Source: Paludibacteraceae bacterium
GTDB lineage: Bacteria; Bacteroidota; Bacteroidia; Bacteroidales; Paludibacteraceae
Assembly: GCA_905233375.1 (NCBI GenBank)
Contig: CAJOEJ010000005.1
Location: 1-64,000 of the forward strand
Length of the DNA: 64,000 bases
Reading direction: 5' to 3'
Shown: piece after piece, positions 21,201 to 27,648 of the stretch
Layout of the letters: the number at the start of each line of letters is the position of its first letter
Numbering within the stretch: the first letter of the stretch is position 1
Program-made: the position numbers and the translations under genes
Notes under the pieces: model-generated
Told to the model about the DNA's origin: nothing
The model's input: only the letters and a program-made list of their open reading frames with translations
Databases searched by the model: none

Positions 21201-22378
21201 AATGCCCGGATGCGCAACGAATCGATGGAGGTGAATACGGATTTGGACTTGTTGCTGCCTAAACTATCTCCGGTATAATAGTGATTGTTGTAGCCCACAT
21301 AGTAATAGACACTGTCCCGATCCGGCACTTTTATTCCCCGGGTCTGGAAGAAAGAAGTGTCTGCAAACACACGCTCCATGCACTCGAAATGGTCCAGTGT
21401 ATAGATTTTGCGCCAAGTAGAGAATGACGTCATATTGTCCGCATTACGGTAGCGCAGGTAATCCTGTGTATCCCAGCCGAAGAAATACGAAGGACAGGAA
21501 TTGAACTCTTTCTCGCCCAATACGTACAGACGGAAAATGGTACGCGGTGTCGGTTTGTGCTTGTTGTCCGCAAAAGCATATCCCGCCATACCCGGCGTGA
21601 GGGTAAAGTCGCCATTGGCGCATTTTATGTTGCTAAGCGTTGTGTTGAAGGTTACCAACGATGCATTCGTATAAGTGTTCGGCGTGTTGAAACGCGGAAT
21701 GTCGAACCAATACACCTCGCGGTACGTCATGCCGGCAAAGCCCGTTCTCATATTTCCGTCAAACGCCCATGTCGGTTCTCCGACACTGCCGTCACCTCTA
21801 TGCCGCCTTTCCGCCGTATGGCTCGCGTTCAAGGTGCTGTTCGGGTCCATGTTTTCCGTGGCACGCACGGTCGGCACGACGAACACCACATCGCAGAGGT
21901 AGGAACTGTTCTTGTTGTTGGACAGGCATCCCAGGTACTTGAAGGCACTGGTGGAGGTCGGTGTACCCGACATCAGGGTATAACCGCTCGAACTCCACAT
22001 CGTATAACTGATACCGCCCAATGCGTAGTCCACATTGCTCTTGACACGCGTCAATGGCGCATCAATCGTCCAGACAGATGCCTCGGACGGCACAGTCGCA
22101 CCCTCTGTTTGCGGAATGAGGCGCAGTTCATGTCCCGCTTTATATTTGAATCTGCCGCCCGTATAACTGGGGTAATGGCACACGAAATATTCTTCGCCAG
22201 GATCCTCTTCTCCGTCACCGTCTGTATCAATCCATACCGACAGCAGGAATTGGTCATTCTGCTTGAAATCAACGACCAGACCCGCATCTGTCGGCGTAAA
22301 ACCTACACCAAACACTTGTATCGGAACAAACGTCAAAAGTCCCAATAAAACCGCTGCAATCTTCCTTCTTGCGTTCAT
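12296..22378 (-). CDS. Giant T9SS surface protein (about 3360 aa)
   Basis: Start MNARRKIAAVLLGLLTFVPIQVFG; uninterrupted 10-kb ORF; C-term KIVHNGQVFILRNGHVYTMFGQKVR sorting tail; one InlB-B-like stretch YEFLGWNTAADGSGTSYAIGD. Confidence 0.88.
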   Translation of the reverse strand: MNARRKIAAVLLGLLTFVPIQVFGVGFTPTDAGLVVDFKQNDQFLLSVWIDTDGDGEEDPGEEYFVCHYPSYTGGRFKYKAGHELRLIPQTEGATVPSEASVWTIDAPLTRVKSNVDYALGGISYTMWSSSGYTLMSGTPTSTSAFKYLGCLSNNKNSSYLCDVVFVVPTVRATENMDPNSTLNASHTAERRHRGDGSVGEPTWAFDGNMRTGFAGMTYREVYWFDIPRFNTPNTYTNASLVTFNTTLSNIKCANGDFTLTPGMAGYAFADNKHKPTPRTIFRLYVLGEKEFNSCPSYFFGWDTQDYLRYRNADNMTSFSTWRKIYTLDHFECMERVFADTSFFQTRGIKVPDRDSVYYYVGYNNHYYTGDSLGSNKSKSVFTSIDSLRIRALKDQPKAYVPTKDAFGYMAIDTTSSEDNLGVAFEPAGYFLKVSTGTNVKMIPNADRTIWTSEEMWTITDAWGALTIKATLQTGPEFSETDPGADISGWSEMIVGNTVLVKSTGESCNGKSGWAQINVADPSKNGGMVFVEAEADKYIHYNNNGHFGTQIPDQHAVKDESTVTVQAPRLLGDYEFLGWNTAADGSGTSYAIGDVVDFSTVPEVEGKRVLELYAQARYKGSINVAVSFLKEDGKRYFLTHPGGAPRYARARYYNDWTNVRQGIGNADNSDPNYLTSYKIIGNEGICVECGTNEYVLDPKHETMKGARDSLTFYEDYQPNGDEYLGLYYTDPNTIIANNTWAGLFTSTKGWPTPANACVDSTRIYSTHYLHRVEGVITKSVRSNSDKPNVKYDPTTNQFDGVAAGDSTAFMISGVGVVDGYYVILPDTTDATIPWTESITFDYHTEPSMQQVWSKLIGKQLLAQMKVGGDTIYFHPNPDKTITNANELRLSQDYRLTHTFQYIYDKRSAVAGRIAEGDSVIMEETENGFCCNIYSGASSPIGDFEDDIRDTLRVWLRPAPLSKVKDYYGRWKKGAPGVHVKKDGSRYRDILVKTKTYHYGAVQTRLMLKPEHETYNFSPLASQSQTLNFTLEKQTYRQLLDAEDNVIREDIVTTKDTTTILDLTSATCTLTGGDVIFTISATTATGIRLTTKAQNTEKADRDTLNISVTIAGEAISLRVPLMQAALSGTELVWSVVDKTTGRRYFIMAGEDGLIYREFTQNSLTLYKLNDIKTKLIKGSANAKNNDARYITPWTYSFTGNNITFNTEYGVGKSFAVSGSDPYTAGVSAPESPSTLTFEIVNTYANDNANYEEQVRLSYGPTPHWLKFNGTSLEFVTNKEEASTFSWSYLLDEFNIQNNGTYPDHPSVEFGYNSTSPVTVQTAFKAYHEYSMLLDNKKVYVCRQDESSLANLTNPEKIWQLTYTVDTIRDRRDFDGSPEPLSGLNRTTTNFTSTITPSGSSPMDVTIDGKYVNIVDTLRVTVGLQGGTPPDYRFKGDWSSFTSLSDACLKIPLIRKTYHTAPYDSLVCVPEGEEYNFTFPATLPTGVGADSTHTFYLSTVYRHGTNTLDADGHVVKYVASETDNLTDEMHLGNPSLAEIRLVDEYGKKPDWCEISAIGDSTVTMKCLKNGIRSPRSATLYFAYIVDVDGSEGYDYRYANFKLTVSQPSFFQYANNQTLVHSAGASGDPLMPDGRQQTHENKRILYYYNPGNYGKVNQAVELPVRERGFYGWWRWYREGKDENDFDCSDMDILDSLWITPPRNVGKFNYPFRIIGDSVLVDPEDPSKGKKLVTMGRYTVFHYPSVQYATKVDPPAKSPQVVPPINKKTVTYVVDLGNYYDNLPLSMAHVNQIDTAVLDTMQNIIEPTLSLREVFELRPWTEMAEILEGYKDTIASSYRNMRYMEDHEVMAPIGNRLLLRTEQRYIYDNLTKKGHSESLLGYYMRDDNWSTASWSTPDEDGVSRQDTMIWCGGWDVDCMWFTYDPSTQTYTPCNHPITVDDDFLNVPAKTSLSGNSSDTVYYCLRAHSVASVFNEADLTMPPLEKPGDYWFNICRYKIMYHNPRKFGPLQETTKSGVTKALITNDEIEQNYEILERLNFDYIKPGKDYQVYPHPLPWGDGSYGYSYPVRPDIPDNRYHNDFAPNFPGVGEYGLINRIPYSNYWHKMEQHGGAENGYMIYCDGMNSSGQVAALSLETKLCEGQKMYFSAFVGNPSNQSGKANPNFTISVQGSANDTVWEDISTYMTGDIKPSNQWSQIYFPIKQKETYDHFRVRIYNMASDFDGNDFIIDDMCVFATKPPLIAYQANTKCVDDIKNDSVIHVVLRVDYQGFIDTLTYNGNNVYYTVQQTSKTNDTTFVPMIDGYLYEAIRPGKASKPDTISGHIPMPKHDYVPTGKDSIFVNLSDFVERFDTTFQRYLEEKTDTFFNMGYLYENLDGIIRPVLYVIHNAKMTADNTYTVRLSAENEGLMSSKCAMTSDLKVTNRMILMLDNEEKEDPNVTKLCANATYDLSVRVKGSLFLDSIAPLDVNGSCTNDWLLYGDTSDVSSLARYGYKYSDIKKVIKDILRCEAKTVTNVNQFARSLTEVNHNNMLNVQKNEHVRINDTEEPPPGSHYDPYVILSHLVNNGFLTLYQSQMTATVAMGDSLQYVIFPILGTGSEDIYKNNMEVCPTPMVIKLKPSNGGGIPLIVGGIKRDSTQMNLPVVVLMNERTANNQFSLYIDSIMTTAALHSVTLMSTNDPDYYAGVHRLNLEPDRVYNFGGDNSGYYVNGQDIVLRPSPSNNYQMRQGYHYTFAILMQSLTGSLTDNDGCPVGTVPFTLGIVPDYLRWAPQSPDNNQWNNPDNWIGVDANNDTIPNIGRFAPLPVTDVIIMEVPEGMPYPHLPDPGAISPQDSVKQVGFSYNICDDIRFMQGAAISQQQRLTCDVVVADMTMPFDKWAFRSAPLTGLISGDLFMANTDLSGETKYWSVGTFDANGRNYNTGNASFWLSVYSRETRRINHNAEDSVRTADADWSRVTNAMTLPLMPAQGWAVYSLTAAENDAVVRLPKNDDIYYYFGTYGEQINDRYESNLLALRDTLDKRAGGSGEAGKLAFTRDAQAYRIHNDNPGGSSSFVFGNPTMGYIDIWGFIADNSLKEEFHYMDESLGASVYTQVTKDAADETSNTINNRWRYLPPMRAIVVMKADESAAANLDITLNANRVVTDAGAIVRPPAPRHKSISSIEGRSGGVPPINKGIMTITAINPVSPICTSRLLLGQGYHPEVREGEDAVLTTICIDDFSMVNAPATPFNIYAAEGNKGLSIDLRDSIVNVPVSFYISDLPYDQTTRLWFTGVNNIEEPLEFYDAVLDFSRNIVDGIYIDIETPQESHLKRYYIRRRGYKLGNNSEIPTGLEHIGADNEQAIKIVHNGQVFILRNGHVYTMFGQKVR
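12886..12926 (-). repeat. Family P-like element inside giant T9SS gene
   Basis: ggaggaacccctcccgacctcccctcaatggagga; reads SSIEGRSGGVPPIN. Confidence 0.6.
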
Positions 22379-22511
22379 TATATACCTTTGTTTTTCTGTC
22401 TTCGTTACACGATGTATAGTTGCATACGCACATGTCCGGCGCTCGGCTTGGAAGCGTCGCACGGAGAATGCTTTTTTTCGTCAAAAACACTCATCTTCAA
22501 CGAAATAGTCT

Positions 22512-22544
22512 GCAAAGGTACTGCTTTTTTTTTATATATGCAAA
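22512..22544 (-). promoter_or_regulatory. Promoter of giant T9SS gene, CAG subtype
   Basis: Minus strand TTTG-catatataaaaaaaaagcag-TACCTTTG. Confidence 0.78.
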
Positions 22545-22592
22545 AAAAATTGCACTTTTTTCTTAAAAAAATGTATAAAAGCATGTTTTATA

Positions 22593-22624
22593 GGTACAAA
22601 GGGACAAAGGACAATGTACAAAGG
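22593..22624 (+). repeat. Family A heptad element, intergenic
   Basis: ggtacaaagggacaaaggacaatgtacaaagg. Confidence 0.88.
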
Positions 22625-22626
22625 CA

Positions 22627-22661
22627 TAAAAAAACAGCCCGCATTGCTGCGAGCTGTTGGA
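22627..22661 (-). terminator. Terminator of T9SS gene 22716..25277
   Basis: Minus strand AACAGCTCGCAGCAATGCGGGCTGTTTTTTT. Confidence 0.75.
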
Positions 22662-22715
22662 AAGTGGTTCCCTAATAGCGGATAGGTACTATCCGGTAGG
22701 AAATCTTAAAGGCGA

Positions 22716-25277
22716 TTAGAAGCGGATACCGGTTGCATCGTAACGGACACCGTTCTTGATGATGACGAGTTTTCCGTTCTCGATCATCTTGACAGCCTTG
22801 ATCTCAGCGTCGGTGTTGTCAATAGCAGCCGGATAGATTACTTTAGCTGCATAGATGCAGTTGTAATGCCAGTCATCGCCACCCTGATAGTCCGGACGGA
22901 AGTAGATGACATACTCGGCGTCCTCATTAATAACATAGTTGTCGCCCTCACCAGGATACCACGTAGAGGTTTCACCGGAGATGCCGATCACTTTGAGCTC
23001 ATCCGCTATATGCAGTACAATACCCTCCAGCATGTACTCACCCTCAGCTTCCGGATTAGCCTTGAACTGATAAGCCTCGTCTGCAGCCCATCCGTTGAAG
23101 GAACCAACGAGGTAGTATCCATCTTCCAGTTGCGGAGTCGGAGGAACGACACCACCCTTGCGAACTACGTTGAGCAAGGTAACATACATAGCGGTGTTGC
23201 CATGACGAGCAAGGAGCAGCGAATCCTGATCAGTCTCCAAGATGTAGGTCTGAACGATAGGCTCTGCAGCAGAGGTACGACCGTTGATCGTCGAAGCAGA
23301 GTCAGTACGCCACAAGCGGGTTGTACCATCAGCAGCAAAGAAATCTACCATGCAATATTTGGTATCATCATTATTGTTGAATACAACTGCTACGCTGATT
23401 TCATCGCCAGCCATAAATCCACCCTCTGCCGGCTTGATAGCCAGACGGTTAGCAGAACTGCTAAACTTAACAGAAGGAACTTCATCGGTGTTGGTATGAA
23501 TCTTAACGTTAGCAGCCTCTGCTCCATTCAGGATCGAAATACCGACTTCAGCAGCCCAGTCGTAGATGGTTTCAACTTCCTCAACGGGCTCATCCTTCAG
23601 GATGACGAAGGTACAACCAGCAGCGAACTCCGGAGTGCTGTAGTATTTGGTAAGCGAACCTGTAACAGCTACTTTGTCACCTACCACAGGAGCTTCCTCT
23701 TCGCTTGCGCAAGCAGCGTGGTAAGCCTGAAGCACTTCACCTCCATCCTGGGTGTCCGCCATCCAGAAAGTAATGTTGTGATACTGGTCACTATAAGCGG
23801 TTTTGATGCCGGTTACATAGCCCTCGATGGTATAAACAGCACCGTCGTTGTAAGGTTCGTTGTTAGCAGAAACGCTCATCGCAGCGGCAGCAGCTTCAAC
23901 GCAGTTGGTCGGAGCAGCAAGCGGCTCAACAACAGCTACAAAGAGGCAGTTATAGTACCAGTCTTCGCCACCTTGTCCGTCCGGGCGGAAGTAGATATTA
24001 TACAAGCTATCTACCTCAATTACATAGTTAGGTGCGTTGTCAGGATACCACGTGGTGGTCTCTCCAATGACACCAATTACTTTGATAGAATCCTCTGCGG
24101 ACAATGCAACATTTTCCAGCATATACTCGCCGGCATTCTCAGCATTCGCTACGAACTTATAATCAGCGTTTGCCGTCCATCCGTTGAACGAACCAACGAG
24201 GTAGTAATCAGTTACGACAGCATGCTCAAGAATCATGAAAGTACAACCTGCTGCGAACTCGGGAGTAGAACCATACTTGGTGAGTTGACCGATAACTTTC
24301 ACTTTGTCACCTACAGCAGGAGCATCTTCCTCGCTTGCGCAAGCAGCGCGGTAAGCCTGAAGTACCTCACCGCCGTCCTGGGTGTCTGCCATCCAGAATG
24401 AGATGTTGTGATACTGGTCGTTGTAAGCGGTTTTGATCGAGGTTACATAACCCTCGATGGTATAAGTAGCGCCGTCATTGTAAAGTTCGTTGTTAGCAGA
24501 AACGCTCATCGCAGCAGCAGCAGCGGTAGCGCAGTCGGTCGGTTCTGCGATCGGCTCGTGGAAAACAAGCTGAGCATCAACCGTCTCGGTAGCGGGGTCG
24601 AAAGTGATCGTGAGGGAGTAGTCACCATCCTCAGCGATGTTTAGCACGTAGTTGCTGGTCGGATAAGCAACATCCCAGCTGTGGTTCTTAGCGACCTTGA
24701 ACTCCAAAATACCCAGGTTGAGTGTCACTTCTTTCTGCCATTTGTAGATACCTCCTGCCAGAACCATGTCGTTGTCTGCGTTAGACGCATCCCAGGCGGT
24801 TCCGAAAGCAGAAGCAATGGAACCAGCTACGGTGAAGGTGTCCAGAGAAACCGGAGGAACTTCTCCGCCCTCAAGGGTGACAACGATCTGGGTAGCACGT
24901 ACCTGATTCGACTCAGCGGTAAAAGTTACGCTGGTAGCAGAACCTGCCCACGTACCGGTATTACCATTCGGATCAAAGGTGTAACCATCCTGTGCGTTGA
25001 AGCAACCTGGACCGTACTTTGTCGTACCGTTAGCGGTGCAAGTAAAGACGATACTGGTGATGTTCGACGCAGCCGAAATCGTGATCGTCTGATTCTTAAA
25101 AATACGAATCTGATCAGAAGTAACAGTAGAGGCAGCAACAGCAACCGTTACACCTTCCTTCACTGTAGAGTAATCAGCGGATGTGGTTTCAGTAAAATCA
25201 CCAGGGGTGATTGTCACCTGAGCCATCATGCTGCCTGCGAAAAGCACAGCAGCAATCAAAGAGAAGAATTTCTTCAT
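22716..25277 (-). CDS. T9SS-secreted protein with duplicated OB-fold-like and starch-binding-like modules
   Basis: Signal MKKFFSLIAAVLFAGSMMA; two copies of NDGA.YTIEGYVT.IKTAY.DQYHN; two copies of YYLVGSFNGW; C-term MIENGKLVIIKNGVRYDATGIRF. Confidence 0.87.
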   Translation of the reverse strand: MKKFFSLIAAVLFAGSMMAQVTITPGDFTETTSADYSTVKEGVTVAVAASTVTSDQIRIFKNQTITISAASNITSIVFTCTANGTTKYGPGCFNAQDGYTFDPNGNTGTWAGSATSVTFTAESNQVRATQIVVTLEGGEVPPVSLDTFTVAGSIASAFGTAWDASNADNDMVLAGGIYKWQKEVTLNLGILEFKVAKNHSWDVAYPTSNYVLNIAEDGDYSLTITFDPATETVDAQLVFHEPIAEPTDCATAAAAAMSVSANNELYNDGATYTIEGYVTSIKTAYNDQYHNISFWMADTQDGGEVLQAYRAACASEEDAPAVGDKVKVIGQLTKYGSTPEFAAGCTFMILEHAVVTDYYLVGSFNGWTANADYKFVANAENAGEYMLENVALSAEDSIKVIGVIGETTTWYPDNAPNYVIEVDSLYNIYFRPDGQGGEDWYYNCLFVAVVEPLAAPTNCVEAAAAAMSVSANNEPYNDGAVYTIEGYVTGIKTAYSDQYHNITFWMADTQDGGEVLQAYHAACASEEEAPVVGDKVAVTGSLTKYYSTPEFAAGCTFVILKDEPVEEVETIYDWAAEVGISILNGAEAANVKIHTNTDEVPSVKFSSSANRLAIKPAEGGFMAGDEISVAVVFNNNDDTKYCMVDFFAADGTTRLWRTDSASTINGRTSAAEPIVQTYILETDQDSLLLARHGNTAMYVTLLNVVRKGGVVPPTPQLEDGYYLVGSFNGWAADEAYQFKANPEAEGEYMLEGIVLHIADELKVIGISGETSTWYPGEGDNYVINEDAEYVIYFRPDYQGGDDWHYNCIYAAKVIYPAAIDNTDAEIKAVKMIENGKLVIIKNGVRYDATGIRF
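23592..23922 (-). repeat. Tandem domain repeat, copy 2 (approximate limits)
   Basis: Encodes PTNCVEAAAAAMSVSANNEPYNDGAVYTIEGYVTGIKTAYSDQYHNITFW..., near identical to 24222..24548. Confidence 0.8.
24222..24548 (-). repeat. Tandem domain repeat, copy 1 (approximate limits)
   Basis: Encodes PTDCATAAAAAMSVSANNELYNDGATYTIEGYVTSIKTAYNDQYHNISFW.... Confidence 0.8.
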
Positions 25278-25377
25278 GATTTTTTTTGATGAATTTGTTA
25301 AACAAAAAAGTTAATTATATAGTTGTTGTATGTTAATCGCCCATGTATGGTCGATGCGTTGTTTTTCCAAATCCGGT

Positions 25378-25410
25378 GCAAAGTTACTGCTTTTTTCTGA
25401 CATACGCAAA
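25378..25410 (-). promoter_or_regulatory. Promoter of 22716..25277, CAG subtype
   Basis: Minus strand TTTG-cgtatgtcagaaaaaagcag-TAACTTTG. Confidence 0.78.
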
Positions 25411-25554
25411 TAAATTTGCAGTTTTTTTGATTATAAATTTCAAAATCACGCGATATATACTATAAGTATATATAGATATGGGTGGGATGCGGTATTATCT
25501 CGGCTCCTTCTCGGCTCCTCCTTGACTCGCCCAATACCCGGTTCTGAAAAGAGG

Positions 25555-26571
25555 TTACTTTTTGTGAGCGGCGATGGATAGTTGGACCGAATTAAAGAGA
25601 TTTTGCCAGATGATATACGCAGTCGCTCCCAATACGGCTAAAGGATGCAGGTACATCTGCGCCATCCATACGCCGAGGGAGGTGTTCTTTTGTCCGAACG
25701 CTTGTCCGGCTGTAATGGACGAGACGCCCGCCATGGTCTTGGGTGCAGCCGCGGGGTTGATGAGGACATCCTGGTAGTCCCGTCCTTTGGACGGCGCGGG
25801 CATGTGGTAGCCGATCAGTTTGCCGAGACCAAACTGCAACAGACAAACGACAAACGAACCGACAATGACCAGTATGATGTTCGAGATCTGCTCTGCAAAA
25901 TTCTCTATGACCGTTTTCGTAACGACGGCTGTCAGGACAATAATGGACATGACCCACAGGTAGAAGGGAATGACCGCCAGTTTAGTTGGCAGAACGAACT
26001 CGCGATGGGTAAACCTATTATAACCAAGCCGCACTGCCCATGCTGCGAAGAAGGGCGTGAGCAGCAATGGACCTACACGACTGAGAATCAGCAGAAACGC
26101 TTCCCAAAAGGTCATGTCTGCCGCGGGGTTCACAATAGGGAAGAACGCTGGGACGATGATGGAGGTGGCAAAATTGGACAACAAGGTGAACGTTGTCAGA
26201 TTCTGTATCGAACCGCCTAACTTGCCGGCAATAATGGGTGCGGCGGTGGCTGTCGGCATAATGAAGCATAACATCAGCCCTTGCGCCAGAATGCTGTTTC
26301 CTGTGAGCGCCATTAAAGCGTAATACACTCCCACCGCGAAACATAACTGAACCGCCAAAACGACTCCATGCCATTTATGGAGGCGCAGATCGAGGGGGTT
26401 AACCTTGCAGAAGGTGAAAAAGAGCATGAAGAAAATGAGCCACGGCAAGACCGGCTTGAGCGGTAGGAGCCATTGGTAACACAAGGCACCGATGAGCATC
26501 GAGAGCCAGAGGGCGTTGGAATCAAAGAATGTACGAAGTGACGATGTACAATGTACAAAGGATTTTTTCAT
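25555..26571 (-). CDS. Bile acid:sodium symporter family transporter (BASS-like)
   Basis: Multi-TM ORF; LMCFIMPTATAAPIIAGKLGGSIQNLTTFTLLSNF; start MKKSFVHCTSS overlaps dus stop. Confidence 0.8.
   Translation of the reverse strand: MKKSFVHCTSSLRTFFDSNALWLSMLIGALCYQWLLPLKPVLPWLIFFMLFFTFCKVNPLDLRLHKWHGVVLAVQLCFAVGVYYALMALTGNSILAQGLMLCFIMPTATAAPIIAGKLGGSIQNLTTFTLLSNFATSIIVPAFFPIVNPAADMTFWEAFLLILSRVGPLLLTPFFAAWAVRLGYNRFTHREFVLPTKLAVIPFYLWVMSIIVLTAVVTKTVIENFAEQISNIILVIVGSFVVCLLQFGLGKLIGYHMPAPSKGRDYQDVLINPAAAPKTMAGVSSITAGQAFGQKNTSLGVWMAQMYLHPLAVLGATAYIIWQNLFNSVQLSIAAHKK
26531..26560 (+). repeat. Family A heptad element, antisense to the N-terminus of the BASS-like transporter
   Basis: gtacgaagtgacgatgtacaatgtacaaag; on the gene strand reads FVHCTSSLRT. 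Confidence 0.8.
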
Positions 26572-27647
26572 GACCATTTTTCTACTATTTCGTCCATGAT
26601 GGAGAATACTTCGTTGACTGTTTCGGCACGGAGGAGGGCGATGCGTGTCTGTTTGAAGTCGTTCAGCCCTTTGAAGACCGGTGAGGCGGCAAAATGGCGG
26701 CGTGAATGGACGATTCCTTTGCGCTCGTCGTTGCCACACCAGGCGATCGAAGCGAGGACGTGCTCCTTGAGGACTGATACTTTTTCGGACATCGTTCGGG
26801 GGAAGCCTACCCCCTGCCCCTCCCCGAAGGGAAGGGAGTTCGGATCCAGATGCGCTTTCATCTCTGCGAAGAGCCAAGGCGCTCCGAACGTGGCACGCCC
26901 TATCATGATGGCATCGACGCCGTACCGGTCGAAGCATTCGCGTGCGCGTTCGGGCGTACACACGTCTCCGTTTCCTATAATAGGTATACGTATGCGCGGG
27001 TTGTTTTTGACTTCTCCGATGAGTGTCCAGTCCGCTTCGCCGCGGTACATCTGCGAACGTGTGCGACCGTGAATGGCGAGTTCCTGGATTCCGCAGTCCT
27101 GGAGGGCGAGTGCCAAATCGAGGATGAAGAAAGAGCCTACCCCCGTCCCCTCCCTGAAGGGAAGGGAGGAAAGTCCAAGCGGATTATAACGCGGGAGGAG
27201 GTCGTTTTCATCCCATCCGAGGCGGGTCTTGCAGGTGACGGGTGTGTGGACGGCGTTGACGACGGCACGGGTGATCTCCAGCATCTTCGGTACGTCTTTG
27301 AGGAGTCCTGCGCCGGCACCCTTTCCGGCGACTTTCTTGACCGGACAGCCGAAATTGATATCGATGAAATCGGGGTGCGCCTGTTCGACGATGCGTGCGG
27401 CGTCCGCCATCGATTCGGGTTCGCGTCCGTAGATCTGAATGGCTACGGGTCGCTCGGCATCGTGGATGGTCAGTTTGCGGGTGGTGGAGGCGATATCGCG
27501 GACGAGAGCGTCGGCGTTGACGAACTCAGTATAGACCCGATCGGCACCGTACCGCTTGCACAACATCCGGAAAGCGGGATCGGTCACGTCTTCCATCGGA
27601 GCCAAATATAAGGGGTGATTGGTTATTGGTGATTGGTTATTGGTCAT
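26568..27647 (-). CDS. dus: tRNA-dihydrouridine synthase
   Basis: LAPMEDVTDPAFR, INFGCPVKKV, PVTCKTRLGW, IHGRTRSQMYRGEADW, PIIGNGDV, IMIGRATFGAPW. Confidence 0.93.
   Translation of the reverse strand: MTNNQSPITNHPLYLAPMEDVTDPAFRMLCKRYGADRVYTEFVNADALVRDIASTTRKLTIHDAERPVAIQIYGREPESMADAARIVEQAHPDFIDINFGCPVKKVAGKGAGAGLLKDVPKMLEITRAVVNAVHTPVTCKTRLGWDENDLLPRYNPLGLSSLPFREGTGVGSFFILDLALALQDCGIQELAIHGRTRSQMYRGEADWTLIGEVKNNPRIRIPIIGNGDVCTPERARECFDRYGVDAIMIGRATFGAPWLFAEMKAHLDPNSLPFGEGQGVGFPRTMSEKVSVLKEHVLASIAWCGNDERKGIVHSRRHFAASPVFKGLNDFKQTRIALLRAETVNEVFSIMDEIVEKWS
26801..26838 (+). repeat. Family P element in dus, antisense to gene
   Basis: ggaagcctaccccctgcccctccccgaagggaagggag; gene strand reads NSLPFGEGQGVGFP. 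Confidence 0.85.
27131..27170 (+). repeat. Family P element in dus, antisense to gene
   Basis: aagagcctacccccgtcccctccctgaagggaagggagga; gene strand reads SSLPFREGTGVGS. Confidence 0.88.
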
Positions 27648-27648
27648 T
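27612..27648. repeat. Period-7 microarray (KATTGGT)n at HD/dus junction
   Basis: tgattggttattggtgattggttattggtcatt; encodes dus N-terminus MTNNQSPITNH. Confidence 0.88.

Noticed and set aside
13268-22348. Series of plus-strand ORFs within the 10-kb giant gene
   Set aside because: Shadow ORFs; the minus-strand frame is unbroken over 3360 codons with signal peptide and sorting tail.
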